Positions 34,640 through 45,807 of a stretch of 64,000 bases of DNA are shown piece by piece (position 1 is the stretch's first letter; each line of letters begins with the position of its first letter). The stretch lies in assembly GCA_014843695.1 (NCBI GenBank), contig CM026400.1, forward strand, positions 17,498,294-17,562,293. The letters are read 5' to 3'. The notes under the pieces are model-generated. The model was not told where the DNA came from and made no database searches. It worked only from the letters and a program-made list of their open reading frames with translations. The translations under genes and the position numbers were made by a program. The DNA comes from Archivesica marissinica. Lineage: Eukaryota > Mollusca > Bivalvia > Venerida > Vesicomyidae.

Positions 34640-35235
34640 TTTTGAATCTCGGCTGTGTTTGTAGCCGTTTTTCTGTCAATTTATAAATTGCCAACAGCGC
34701 ATAATTCTCACTTCCCTCAATTTCAATGTATAAATTCCATAAAATATTGGCACAAATAGATGCTAGATTTACTTACAGCCAAGCCAGTTAACTAAGCTAA
34801 TTTAGCCCATTTAACTTGCAGCATTTAAATAAAAATGACTGTGTATACCAGAGAATCATAGATATTACCAGAAGATTTATAGATATTACCTAAGAATTAT
34901 AGATATTATGGAGAATTATAAAATATCACAGCCTGATAACACCAAGATCAGATCAATCTGTGCGACTCGGTGCCTTTATATCCGTCAATATTGCATACAG
35001 AAATATACAATTCTAGGCAATCTGATGAACACAGATCACATGGGAAATAACTGGCATTGTCCAGCACTATGTGTTACTTGTAATAGCCACGGAATGTTGG
35101 CACAGATTGGTCGACAATAGACTAAATGACCGCTGGGAAATAACTCAAATCATCACCTTGTCGTGTTTCACCCCCTCCCCTCTCATTTTGATATCTCCAT
35201 TGAAATACCCAAGCAAATTGGAGTTCAAGAAAAAG
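34640..35235. other. Unresolved intronic sequence
   Basis: AT-rich. A 20-bp motif around AGAATTATAGATATTA is repeated about four times at 34850-34920. No gene seen. Confidence 0.5.
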
Positions 35236-35237
35236 GA

Positions 35238-35394
35238 AGTCGTGATAGCGCAGTGGATGCGCATTCGCTTCAGGTGCGAACGGTCCGGAGTTCCAGCCCC
35301 GATGGAGCCATTACGATCATGTCTTTAGGCCAAGGCATTTAAATTCCACGTTGCCTCTTATTTCTCCCTCGTGGTGATGGATTCCATCAGTATA
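35238..35394 (+). mobile_element. SINE1, 3' truncated
   Basis: Head AAGTCGTGATAGCGCAGTGG, then CGCTTCAGGTGCGAACGG and TTTAAATTCCACGTTGCC. It ends at GATGGATTCCATCAG, immediately before the 61-bp array. Confidence 0.87.
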
Positions 35395-35399
35395 TAAAT

Positions 35400-35975
35400 T
35401 TAATAAATTCTTCATTTTCCAATCCGTGTGCATATCTGTAAAGCTTCATTAAAATCGATCAACTACTTGAATTACCCAATCCGCAGACCTTCATATCTAC
35501 AAAGTTTCATTAAAATCGATCAACTAATCATATCTGCAAAGTTTCATTAAAATCTATCAACTACTTGAATTACCCAATCCGCAGACCATCATATCTGCAA
35601 AGTTTCATTAAAATCTATCAACTACTTGAATTACCCATCCGCAGACCATCATATCTGCAGTTTCATTAAAATCGATCAACTACTTGAATTACCCAATCCG
35701 CAGACCATCATATCTGCAAAGTTTCATTAAAATCTATCAACTACTTGAATTACCCAATCCGCAGACCGTCATATCTACAAAGTTTCATTAAAATCGATCA
35801 ACTACTTGAATTACCCAATCCGCAGACCATCATATCTGCAAAGTTTCATTAAAATCTATCAACTACTTGAATTACCCAATCCGCAGACCATCATATCTGC
35901 AAAGTTTCATTAAAATCTATCAACTACTTGAATTACCCAATCCGCAGACCGTCATATCTGCAAAGTTTCATTAAA
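35400..35975. repeat. Minisatellite, about 61-bp unit, 9-10 copies
   Basis: Unit includes CATATCTGCAAAGTTTCATT, AAAATCTATCAACTACTTG and AATTACCCAATCCGCAGACC. Minor deletions shorten some units. Ends near a G run (36039-36052). Confidence 0.95.
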
Positions 35976-36119
35976 AATCCATTGACTAATTCAAAATTCA
36001 ATCAACTAATTAAAAATTCCCTACCGACCGACCTTTTGGGGGGGGGGGGGGGGACTTGAAACAGCAAAAACAGGTTGGTTTATTTTGGCCTAGTCATAAT
36101 GTGAGTTGACAATTCAAAG

Positions 36120-36203
36120 ACAAAATGGAAATAGGAAAAATTGAAGTACTCAGCCATGCTGAAAATGGAAATAGGAAAAATTGAAGTACTCAGCCATGCT
36201 GTT
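36120..36203. repeat. Two-copy 42-bp duplication
   Basis: A block with AAAATGGAAATAGGAAAAAT and TGAAGTACTCAGCCATGCTG occurs twice in tandem. Confidence 0.92.
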
Positions 36204-36225
36204 ATTTGTTAGACTTCCTATTTCT

Positions 36226-36383
36226 TAGGTTATACAAATTTATTTTAGCTCGATTGCGAAACAAGTTCCTACAACTTATATTAGTCACTCTCGAGACCTC
36301 ATTCCTGATGGAATCCATCGCCATGAAGGAGAGACAAGAGGCAACGTGGAATTTAAATGCCTTGCCTAAGGGCACAATCGTAG
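36226..36383 (-). mobile_element. SINE1 body interrupted by a minisatellite
   Basis: Reads ATACAAATTTATTTTAGCTC through TGGAATTTAAATGCCTTGCC to GGGCACAATCGTA. The expected CGGCTCC and tRNA-like head are replaced by the G-rich 20-bp array. Confidence 0.87.
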
Positions 36384-38545
36384 TGGTCAGAGGGGGCACC
36401 TGTAGTGGTCAGGGGGGACATCTGTAGTGGTCAGATAGGGCATCTATAGTGGTCAGAGGGGGCACCTGTAGTGGTCAGATAGGGCATCTGTAGTGGTCAG
36501 AGGGGGTATCTGTAGTGGTCAGAGGGGGCATCTGTAGTGGTCAGAGGGCACACTCATAGTGGTCAGAGGGGGCACCTGTAGTGGTCAGATAGGGCATCTG
36601 TAGTGGTCAGAGGGGGCATCTGTAGTGGTCAGAGGGCACACTCGTAGTGGTCAGAGACCTGTAGTGGTCAGGGGGGGCATCTGTAGTGGTCAGGGGGGGG
36701 CATCTGTAGTGGTCAGGGGGGGCATCTGTAGTGGTCAGGGGGCACGTGTAGTGGTCAGAGGGGGCATCTGTAGTGGTCAGAGGGGGCATCTGTAGTGGTC
36801 AGAGGGGGCACGTGTAGTGGTCAGAGGGGGCACCTGTAGTGGTCAGGGGGGGCACCTGTAGTGGTCAGGGGGCACCTGTAGTGGTCAGGGGGGCACCTGT
36901 AGTGGTCAGGGGGGCACCTGTAGTGGTCAGGGGGGCACCTGTAGTGGTCAGGGGGGACACATGTAGTGGACAGAGGGGGCATCTGTAGTGGTCAGGGGGC
37001 ATCTGTAGTGGTCAGGGGGGCACCTGTAGTGGTCAGGGGCATCTGTAGTGGTCAGAGGGGGCACCTGTAGTGGTCAGGGGGGACATCTGTAGTGGTCAGA
37101 GGGGGCATCTGTAGTTGTCAGAGGGGGCATCTGTAGTGGTCAGGGGGGCATCTGTAGTGGTCAGGGGGGCACCTGTAGTGGTCAGAGGGGGCATGTGTAG
37201 TGGTCAGAGGGGGCATCTGTAGTGGTCAGAGGGGGCACCTGTAGTGGTCAGGGGGCACCTGTAGTGGTCAGGGGGCACCTGTAGTGGTCAGGGGGCACCT
37301 GTAGTGGACAGAGGGGGCATCTGTAGTGGTCAGGGGGCATCTGTAGTGGTCAGGGGAGGCACCTGTAGTGGTCAGGGGGCATCTGTAGTGGTCAGGGGGG
37401 CATCTGTAGTGGTCAGAGGGGGCACCTGTAGTGGTCAGGGGGGACATCTGTAGTGGTCAGGGGGGGCATCTGTAGTGGTCAGGGGGGGCATCTGTAGTGG
37501 TCAGAGGGGGCATCTGTAGTGATCAGGGGGGACATCTGTAGTGGTCAGAGGGGCATCTGTAGTGGTCAGGGGGCACCTGTAGTGGTCAGAGGGGGCACCT
37601 GTAGTGGTCAGGGGGGCATCTGTTGTGGTCAGGGGGCATCTGTAGTGGTCAGGGAGACACCTGTAGTGGTCAGGGGGGCATCTGTAGTGGTCAGGGGGCA
37701 CCTGTAGTGGTCAGGGGGGGCACCTGTAGTGGTCAGGGGGGCACCTGTAGTGGTCAGGGGGGCATCTGTAGTGGTCAGGGGAGGCACCTGTAGTGGTCAG
37801 GGGGCATCTGTAGTGGTCAGGGGGGCACCTGTAGTGGTCAGGGGGCACCTGTAGTGGTCAGGGGGGCATCTGTAGTGGTCAGGGGGGCATCTGTAGTGGT
37901 CAGGGGGCATCTGTAGTGGTCAGGGGGCATCTGTAGTGGTCAGGGGGCACCTGTAGTGGTCAGGGGGGCATCTGTAGTGGTCAGGGGGGGCATCTGTAGT
38001 GGTCAGGGGGCATCTGTAGTGGTCAGAGGGGGGACCTGTAGTGGTCAGGGGGGACATCTGTAGTGGTCAGGGGGCGGGGCATCTGTAGTGGTCAGGGGGG
38101 GCATCTGTAGTGGTCAGAGGGGGCATCTGTAGTGGTCAGGGGGGACATATGTAGTGGTCAGAGGGGGCATCTGTAGTGGTCAGGGGGGCATCTGTAGTGG
38201 TCAGAGGGGGCACCTGTAGTGGTCAGGGGGGGCACCTGTAGTGGTCAGGGGGGCACCTGTAGTGGTCAGAGGGGGCACCTGTAGTGGTCAGAGGGGGCAC
38301 CTGTAGTGGTCAGGGGGCACCTGTAGTGGTCAGAGGGGGGGAATCTGTAGTGGTCAGGGGGGACACCTGTAGTGGTCAGATAGGGCACCTGTAGTGGTCA
38401 GAGGGGGCATCTGTAGTGGTCAGAGGGGGCACCTGTAGTGGTCAGAGGGGGCATCTGTAGTGGTCAGGGGGGACACCTGTAGTGGTCAGATAGGGCACCT
38501 GTAGTGGTCAGAGGGGGCACGTGTAGTGGTCAGAGGGGGCAGTGG
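36384..38545. repeat. G-rich minisatellite, 20-21-bp unit, about 105 copies
   Basis: Unit TGTAGTGGTCAGGGGGCACC with G runs of four to eight and ACC/ATC variants. Nearly every unit has a plus-strand G run of at least four, so quadruplex potential is dense over 2.1 kb. It starts inside a SINE1 copy and ends about 25 bp before a SINE2 copy. Confidence 0.97.
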
Positions 38546-38569
38546 ACAATTCACTGACTCAACGCTCTT

Positions 38570-38845
38570 GTGTGTGTTTTATGTTTATTTATCGTCGCTA
38601 CCGGTTGCCCATAGAGACGACGCCTGAAGAGATTAGTCATTTTAGATTTTGGAGGACAGTGCATTATACAAGACAGAGACCCATTCCAGAGTCTCCTCTG
38701 GTTCTTTTACGTGCACAGTGTAAAGCACCGACACTAGACCCATCTGAAAGACTGTTAATTTTATTAGGGTCAGATGGGGGATCGAACCTGCGATCCCTGG
38801 ATTACCAGTTCAGTGTGTTACCACTGGACTACAGATCCGTCTGTA
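38570..38845 (-). mobile_element. SINE2 copy
   Basis: Tail-first from TTTTATGTTTATTTATCGTC to the head ACTGGACTACAGATCCGTC. The anticodon-like stem is GATTACCAGTTCAG. One body segment is missing (GACACTAGACCCATCTG junction). Confidence 0.87.
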
Positions 38846-38910
38846 GAGGGGGGCATCCATTGTTTCTATAATAGATTGGACACTGTAGAAACACAATGAT
38901 GACATTTAAC

Positions 38911-39158
38911 TTAACCCATTTCATTCTGGATATATTTAAAGGCTTTTGCAAACAACATAGATCCAGATCAGCTGCAGCGTCGACGCTGCGTGCTGATCAG
39001 GATCTATGTTGTTTGCTACATAGCCAAGTGTCTTAGCAAGATCATCTGAATAGCATGCAGCATAGAGCCTGATAAGATGGCATGTTCCATGGCGGCTGAT
39101 CTAGCTCTATGTTCTTTGCAAATACTATTTGAACGGTATCCAGAATCAAATGGGTTAA
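38911..39158 (+). mobile_element. Family B TTAA element
   Basis: TTAACCCATTTCATTCTGG to CCAGAATCAAATGGGTTAA. First hairpin AGATCCAGATCAGCTGCAG / GTGCTGATCAGGATCT. Second hairpin AGAGCCTGATAAGATGG / GGCTGATCTAGCTCT. Best-preserved family B copy. Confidence 0.93.
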
Positions 39159-39284
39159 GCCAGGTATTGAACCCAGACAACTACGGTTATGTTGCAGAAT
39201 TGGACGCCTAATGAGAAAGAGCACAATTGCGTCACCTAATGGCATTATTTAAGAAATTTCAACAACAAAAATAGGGTTATATTA

Positions 39285-39506
39285 TACAAATTTATTTTAG
39301 CTCGATTGCGAAACAAGTTCTTTCAACTTATATTAATCACTCTCGAGACCTCATTCCTGATGGAATCCATCGCCATGAAGGAGAGAGAAGAGGCAATGTG
39401 GAATTTAAATGCCTTGCCTAAGGACACAATCGTAACGGCTCCAGCGGGGCTCGAACGTCAGACCTTTCGCACCTGAAGCGAACACGCATCCACTGCGCTA
39501 TCACGC
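39285..39506 (-). mobile_element. SINE1 copy with probable target duplication
   Basis: Complete from ACAAATTTATTTTAGCTCG to the head CACTGCGCTATCACG. The 9-bp ATAGGGTTA is found at 39271-39279 and 39507-39515. Confidence 0.9.
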
Positions 39507-39519
39507 ATAGGGTTAAAAC

Positions 39520-40430
39520 ACACAATATGACTGACCATTAAATACAATATTTCAATAGGAGTGCTTTACAATGGCCAGCAGTGTATCTTACTGGACAATA
39601 TTTTGTCTGAAAATTGTTTTTAAAAAAATAAAAAATTAGGGAGAAGTGTATCCCCCAGGGGGAGAACGTCAGTGTCCCTAGGGAAACTATTTTACCCATG
39701 CCACCCTTTTGGATAGAGAGAGCCCTGCAGATAAGAGATTTCATATTTTGAGAATTGTTTCACATCTGCAATGCCACACATTAAGTCTAGCTGTGCTATG
39801 CGGAATGGTTAAATTCCTTGCCATATAAACAGATCTGCTGTCAATTGACAGGAATTCCTGTTATTGGCAATTACATGAGATTTGGTCAATGTCTCCGTTT
39901 CATTTATCTCTCAGCCCCCCCCCCCACCACACCACCCCCTTCGCTATTCTTATTAATAGCCTAAATGATATTTTGGTGGACTGTGTTTCCTAACCTCACT
40001 CGGCAAATCGATTGTCTCACAGTTCAATAATATCTCGAGACATTGGGACGCCACTGTACGTCTGTTCTGAATACAGAAGAGAAGAACTTCGCCGAAATTT
40101 ACAGTTGACTTTACTCGGACGGGACGAAGTAGTGTTTAGTTGGAATCTAAACCTGTCTGTCGAGGCAGATCTATAAATAATCATTATAAACAATAACTGC
40201 CGGGGCTGCATATGAATCCCAGGAGATGTGGAAGCTATTTTCCGATGATTTGCAGTCTGCCTTAAAAACAATCAATTGTCTCTTTTTACGATAAATTATG
40301 GTCTTTGTAATGGTTCAACTTAACAATGCCATGGTAATCAGCTGATTTACATATAGTGACATTTGGAAGCACAATTTAACAGTTTGCCACGCAGTTATCA
40401 GGGCTTGAACAAGAAACCTTTAAAATAGGG
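39520..40430. other. Unresolved intronic sequence
   Basis: No gene assigned. The segment 40010-40180 is GC-richer and CpG-containing (TTACTCGGACGGGACGAAGT) but reads into stops quickly. A C-rich tract lies at 39914-39938. Confidence 0.45.
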
Positions 40431-40431
40431 A

Positions 40432-40835
40432 GAGGTTTAAGGTATACAAGGGAGAAGCTTATGGTATACATGGGAGAAGGTTAAGGTATACAAGGGAGAA
40501 GCTTATGGTATACATGGGAGAAGCTTAAGGTATACATGGGAGAAGGTTATGGTATACATGGGAGAAGGTTATGGTATACAAGGGAGAAGCTTAAGGTATA
40601 CATGGGAGAAGGTTATGGTATACATGGGAGAAGGTTATGGTATACAAGGGAGAAGCTTAAGGTATACATGGGAGAAGGTTATGGTATACATGGGAGAAGC
40701 TTATGGTATACATGGGAGAAGCTTAAGGTATACATGGGAGAAGGTTATGGTATACATGGGAGAAGGTTATGGTATACAAGGGAGAAGCTTATGGTATACA
40801 TGGGAGAAGCTTAAGGTATACATGGGAGAAGCTTG
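40432..40835. repeat. Minisatellite, 22-bp unit, about 18 copies
   Basis: Unit GGTATACATGGGAGAAGGTT plus AT, with TACAAGG, GCTTAAGG and GCTTATGG variants. Followed by a C/T-rich tract (40856-40886). Confidence 0.96.
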
Positions 40836-41269
40836 CTTGGGCCCCTGACTGATTGCACCCCCCCTCCCCCTCCCCCTTCCCCCTCCCACCATTATGTTAT
40901 AGTATGCTTACTACTCGTATTGATGGTGAATTAGATCAGTCCTCATTGATTTTACTCGGCTGACAATACAGATCAATTTACTATTGTCTCTGTGTCATTT
41001 CTGTATTTATTTATTATCACAGAACAAAGATGGAATACCAGGGCATTGTCCTTGTAGTCATGGACTTCACACACATGGGAACCATACAGTAAGACTGTAT
41101 CAATATTTACATGTGGGGCAAGAAGGGGGTGGTTGCTTTGGTTGAGCCTTTATTAATTATTGATTCATTGGTACGAAAGATCTACTTGGTAGAGTTTGTG
41201 TATTGACCTGTCCCTCATTTAAGATGGAATATCAGGGTATTGTACTTGTAAATGTAATGGCACAATTAC

Positions 41270-42775
41270 TGTTACCTTTTGATTATTCTGCAGAATTACT
41301 GCTACCATTTGAATATCCTTAATATTCTGCTGAATTACTGTTACCTTTTGAATATCATTAATATTCTGCAGTATGACCATTACCTTTTGAATATCCTTAA
41401 CATTCTGCAGAATTACTGTTACCTTTTGAATATCCTTAACATTCTGCAGTATTACTGTTACCACCTTTTGAATATCCTTAATATTCTGCAGAATTACTCT
41501 TACCTTTTGAATATCCCTAATATTCTGCAGTATTACTGTTACCTTTTGAATATCCTTAATATTCTGCAGAATTACTGTTACCTTTTGAATATCCTTAATA
41601 TTCTGCAGAATTACTGTTACCTTTTGAATATCCTTAATATTCTGCAGTATTACTCTTACCTTTTGAATATCCTTAATATTCTGCAGTATTACTGTTACCT
41701 TTTGAATATCCTTAATATTTTGCAGAATTACTGTTACCTTTTGAATATCCTTAATATTCTGCAGAATTACTCTTACCTTTTGAATATCCTTAATATTCTG
41801 CAGTATTACTGTTACCTTTTGAATATCCTTAATATTTTGCAGAATTACTGTTACCTTTTGAATATCCTTAATATTCTGCAGAATTACTGTTACCTTTTGA
41901 ATATCCTTAATATTCTGCAGAATTACTGTTACCTTTTGAATATCCTTAATATTCTGCAGAATTATTGTTACCTTTTGAATATCCTTAATATTCTGCAGTA
42001 TTACTGTTACCTTTTGAATATCCTTAATATTCTGCAGTATTACTGTTACCTTTTGAATATCCTTAATATTTTGCAGAATTACTGTTACCTTTTGAATATC
42101 CTTAATATTCTGCAGTATTACTGTTACCTTTTGAATATCCTTAATATTCTGCAGTATTACTGTTACCACCTTTTGAATATCCTTAATATTCTGCAGAATT
42201 ACTGTTACCTTTTGAATATCCTTAACATTCTGCAGTATTACTGTTACCACCTTTTGAATATCCTTAATATTCTGCAGAATTACTCTTACCTTTTGAATAT
42301 CCTTAATATTCTGCAGTATTACTGTTACCTTTTGAATATCCCTAATATTCTGCAGTATTACTTTTCCCTATTTGAATATCCTTAATATTTTGCAGAATTA
42401 CTGTTACCTTTTGAATATCCTTAATATTCTGCAGAATTACTGTTACCTTTTGAATATCCTTAATATTTTGCAGAATTACTGTTACCCTTTGAATATTCTT
42501 AATATTTTGCAGAATTACTGTTACCTTTTGAATATTCTTAATATTTTGCAGAATTACTCTTACCTTTTGAATATCCTTAATATTCTGCAGAATTATTGTT
42601 ACCTTTTGAATATCCTTAATATTCTGCAGAATTACTGTTACCTTTTGAATATCCTTAATATTCTGCAGAATTACTGTTACCTTTTGAATATCCTTAATAT
42701 TCTGCAGAATTACTGTTACCGTTTGAATATTCTGCAGAATTACTGTTCCCTTTTGAATATTCTGCAGAATTACAT
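41270..42775. repeat. Minisatellite, 39-bp unit, about 38 copies
   Basis: Unit TTAATATTCTGCAGAATTAC plus TGTTACCTTTTGAATATCC, very homogeneous. Both strands have long open frames (343 residues minus; 368 and 163 plus) because 39 is divisible by three and the unit lacks stops in those frames. Isoleucine/leucine/tyrosine-only content argues against protein coding. Confidence 0.97.
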
Positions 42776-42779
42776 CACA

Positions 42780-43215
42780 CATCCCAGTAGTAGAATTACA
42801 GTGATGATTGACATAATTTTATGTAAACTGCAGAGGTTTGAGAAATTGGAAATAAATGTCTAGACATGGATACATTTGCATGACGAAAAAAAAAAATTCC
42901 GACAATAGAAATAAGCCCATTGTACAACAATTTGAATTCTCTAGGCATCAGAATGATAGATGAAATTGTTGATTACATTATATGTCCCTGCACTATTGGT
43001 AGATTATTATTATTACTAACCTTGCCTGACATTAAATTTTCTCAGACTATGGTTGGAATGAGCCGATACGCCTTAGAAAAATAAGATTCCCACTTTAAAA
43101 TTCCAGTTTTTCACTCTTTGCGGCAATCAATGTATAAAAATGCGCCTTTTTGAATGAGTGGTGTCCCCTTTGTGCTTTAGAACTGGTTCGCATGTATTGG
43201 TCTGAATTGAGGGAA
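42780..43215. other. Unresolved intronic sequence
   Basis: No gene or known element recognised; an A run occurs at 42885-42894. Confidence 0.45.
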
Positions 43216-43216
43216 C

Positions 43217-43377
43217 ATATGGCCCCGAGGTTATAAAACTATTCTCAGATCTCAAACTCAAAGCTCAAATGATCTGATTGGTTGATTCTGAGTGTAACTG
43301 TCAGCTGAACCAATCGGACGGACGCTTGAGACTTGAGTTTTGAGATTGGAGAAAAGCTCTATAACCTTGGGGGCCTG
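43217..43377. mobile_element. Foldback element, about 160 bp
   Basis: Imperfect palindrome: GGCCCCGAGGTTATAAAACT, TCTCAGATCTCAAACTCAA and GATCTGATTGGTTGATTC on one arm. The other arm carries inverted counterparts CCAATCGGACGG, GAGTTTTGAGATTGGAG and CTATAACCTTGGGGGCC. A half copy is at 61091-61165. Looks like a miniature inverted-repeat element of unknown class. Confidence 0.8.
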
Positions 43378-43604
43378 GTTATATGAGTGAGTATGGACCT
43401 GCATATTCATACCAAATGTGATTAAATTCCGTGACGGCCTGATATCGACACAGACGGACGGCCGGACAGACGGAAGGACATCTTTGAGCAATTTAGACAA
43501 ATAACTCGGGAGCTACTGAGTGTTAAGAACACGAATAAAATATCTGGTTAAATATGTGCCAATATGGGGGGGTATACTTTTTAGGGTTTATTCTAGAGTG
43601 GAAA

Positions 43605-43712
43605 AAAGGGGCAGGGTGGGTCAGAAAAAGGGCAGGGTGGGTCAGAAAAAGGACAGGGTGGGTCAGAAAAAGGACAGGGTGGGTCAGAAAAGGGACAGGG
43701 TGGGCCACGATG
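43605..43712. repeat. Minisatellite, 22-bp unit, 5 copies
   Basis: Unit GGCAGGGTGGGTCAGAAAAA plus AG with G/A variation. Confidence 0.95.
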
Positions 43713-43809
43713 AGGTGCGGGAGGGAGTATTTTGGGGTTAAACTAGAAAATTCTGCTAAATTACGGTGATTGATCAAAGCGGCAGGCAGTACATGTTGGT
43801 GAAAAGGGC

Positions 43810-44290
43810 GGGGAAGTTCTAGGTTGTATAGATTGTGCATGTGTGAAGGCACCTGGGCAGGGAAGTTCTAGGTTGTATAGATTGTGCATGTGTGAAGGCA
43901 CCTGGGCAGGGAAGTTCTAGGTTGTATATGTGTGCATGTGTGAAGGCACCTGGGCAGGGAAGTTCTAGGTTGTATAGATGTGCATGTGTGAAGGCACCTG
44001 GGCAGGGAAGTTCTAGGTTGTATAGATTGTGCATGTGTGAAGGCACCTGGGCAGGGAAGTTCTAGGTTGTATAGGTGTGCATGTGTGAAGGCACCTGGGC
44101 AGGGAAGTTCTAGGTTGTATAGATGTGCATGTGTGAAGGCACCTGGGCAGGGAAGTTCTAGGTTGTATAGGTGTGCATGTGTGAAGGCACCTGGGCAGGG
44201 AAGTTCTAGGTTGTATAGATGTGCATGTGTGAAGGCACCTGGGCAGGGAAGTTCTAGGTTGTATAGATGTGCATGTGTGAAGGCATCTGT
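43810..44290. repeat. Minisatellite, 48-50-bp unit, about 10 copies
   Basis: Unit GTGAAGGCACCTGGGCAGGG, AAGTTCTAGGTTGTATAGAT and GTGCATGT. It stops about 30 bp before a SINE1 copy. Confidence 0.96.
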
Positions 44291-44317
44291 TGAGGCTTAT
44301 ATATAAACAAAAATTTA

Positions 44318-44556
44318 AAAGGCAAATTTATGTTAGCTCGATTGCGAAACAAGTTATTACAACTTACATGTATATTAATCACTCTCGAGACCTCATTCCT
44401 GATGGAATCCATCGCCACGAGGGAGAGAGAGAAGAGGCAACGTGGAATTTAAATGCCTTGCCTAAGGGCACAATCGTAACGGCTCCAGTGGGGCTCGAAC
44501 TCCAGACCTTTCGCACCTGAAGCGAACGCGCATCCACTGCGCTATCACGACTTCCA
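44318..44556 (-). mobile_element. SINE1 copy
   Basis: Complete, with head CTATCACGACTTCC at right, CGCACCTGAAGCGAACGCG and GGGGCTCGAACTCCAG. The anticodon-like stem TTCGC/GCGAA encloses TTCAGGT (triplet CAG on the head strand). GGCAAAT on both sides may be a short target duplication. Confidence 0.88.
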
Positions 44557-44874
44557 CGATAGGCAAATGGGCGGGGCTAAAGGTGCAGGAAGTCGCGCCC
44601 TGCCGTTCCGCTCTAGACAAAAACTCTATATTTACCTATACCAATTACAAGTAAAGCACATTCATCTATTTTCAAGATATTGCTACATGAAGATGACGAA
44701 CAACTACAAAACAATATTCCTCTACCGTAGGTACAGGTAGGTAATAAATAGAATTAACCAATTCACTACCAATTAATAAGAGAAAGTTCTCAAAGGCACC
44801 AAATTAATATCGCGGTACACCTAGCCAGCTGGCCACAAGCCCATCCGTGGCATTCAAAACGTTAACAAAATTAC
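44557..44874. other. Intron 1 sequence next to exon 1
   Basis: No feature other than the donor at its right end. A CpG-containing patch AAGTCGCGCCCTGCCGTTCC lies at about 44591-44610. Confidence 0.5.
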
Positions 44875-45029
44875 CTTGCACTTCGTGGTCCGACACTATC
44901 ATCGTTGAAGGATGAACTGGCTGTGATGGCCCCATCTGGGATTTCCCCCGACTTCATTCCCTGGGAATTCCGACATTGTGCTATAAATAGAAGAAATGTG
45001 AAATATAGAAGAACATCTAAGAATTTCAT
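44875..45029 (-). CDS. Ddr: DDR exon 1: signal peptide and start of discoidin domain
   Basis: Minus strand, 155 nt, 51 codons plus two bases. It begins MKFLDVLLYFTFLLFIAQC, a convincing secretory signal peptide, then RNSQGMKSGEIPDGAITA and SSSFNDDSVGPRSA. The CxxxxGM...IPDxxITASSS run is the start of a discoidin/F5-8C domain, and GPRSAR-IRTE resembles insect DDR most. The donor is AAG|GTAATT; the split AGA codon is completed by exon 2. The ATG at 45029 has A at -3. An in-frame ATG at 45101 would add 24 residues before the signal peptide and is less likely. A good acceptor (CTATTTATAG|CACAATG) lies inside the signal-peptide codons, so an alternative model has upstream coding exons. Confidence 0.85.
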
Positions 45030-45500
45030 GCTTGCTCGATGCGAACGCGGAGGATTTCTGATTTGGAGCACATCATAGCAGATCTTGAGCAAATTTTGCA
45101 TGCGGTATTTTCATGTACACGTCATACAGCTGACAAAATGTCGGTGCGTGCTATACATGATAGCGTGTCGTACAAATGTATATTAATAAATAAGGTACCA
45201 CGAAATTAACACTCGACCCAAAAGAGATGGTGATTTACAGTAAATCTGGGGCTCAGTGCAAAACTATTGTAACTACATATATTTAGGGAAGGAGTGAAAA
45301 TTGTTTTGCACCGAGATCGTGGAGGAATACTCTGCACAAATCTGAAGTAACTTGCAAATACTTGCAAGATGAAAAAGATAATTCTAAATGCTTCCTTCTT
45401 TTTTATGGTTGCAGGATAATATACGAGTGTTTTGTACCAACATGGGTGCTGCCATTTGCTACACTTGTTGCGCAATTTCCATTACCGTAAAGCACTAGTT
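45030..45500. other. Region 5' of the DDR start codon
   Basis: Should contain 5' untranslated sequence and possibly an upstream splice acceptor. I see no clear promoter. On the minus strand an in-frame upstream ATG is at 45101. No other gene recognised. Confidence 0.4.
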
Positions 45501-45501
45501 A

Positions 45502-45680
45502 GCTTATACAAATTTATTTTAGCTTGATTGCAAATAAGTTCTTACAACTTATATTAATCGCTATCGAAACCTCATTCCTGATAGAATCCAATGCAAATGA
45601 TGGAGAGTGAAGAGTCAATATGGAATGTAAATGCCTTGCCCAAGGGCACAATCGTAATGCCTCAAGTGGGGCTCCAGGCC
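45502..45680 (-). mobile_element. SINE1, head-truncated
   Basis: TACAAATTTATTTTAGCTTG through GCCCAAGGGCACAATCGTAA to AGTGGGGCTCCAGG; diverged and without the A box. Confidence 0.8.
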
Positions 45681-45807
45681 ATCGCCTCTTGGGACCCCAT
45701 TTCTCCCTAGAAATTTTTATTTTTACAATTGTCATACAAGATTTTGTCCAGAAAGATATATGTACACTGGTCCATTATAAAGCACTCCTTCAATTCAAAT
45801 GTTGTAT

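Larger units (their letters stand above)
27200..44874 (-). other. DDR intron 1 (about 17.7 kb)
   Basis: Phase 2 intron between the exon 1 donor AAG|GTAATT and the exon 2 acceptor TTTCCAG. It contains the largest arrays of the window (37-bp, G-rich 20-bp, 39-bp) and many SINE and TTAA elements. No internal exon was recognised. Confidence 0.85.

Noticed and set aside
34498..34686. Cysteine/leucine/serine/valine-repeat protein
   Set aside because: Translation of a CTGT microsatellite.
40010..40271. CpG-containing block as an extra DDR exon
   Set aside because: Exons 1 and 2 join in phase without it, the frames are short, and no domain similarity is visible.
41219..42863. Large open frames of 343, 368 and 163 residues
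   Set aside because: All are translations of one 39-bp tandem unit, open on both strands at once, with very low complexity and no start or splice context.
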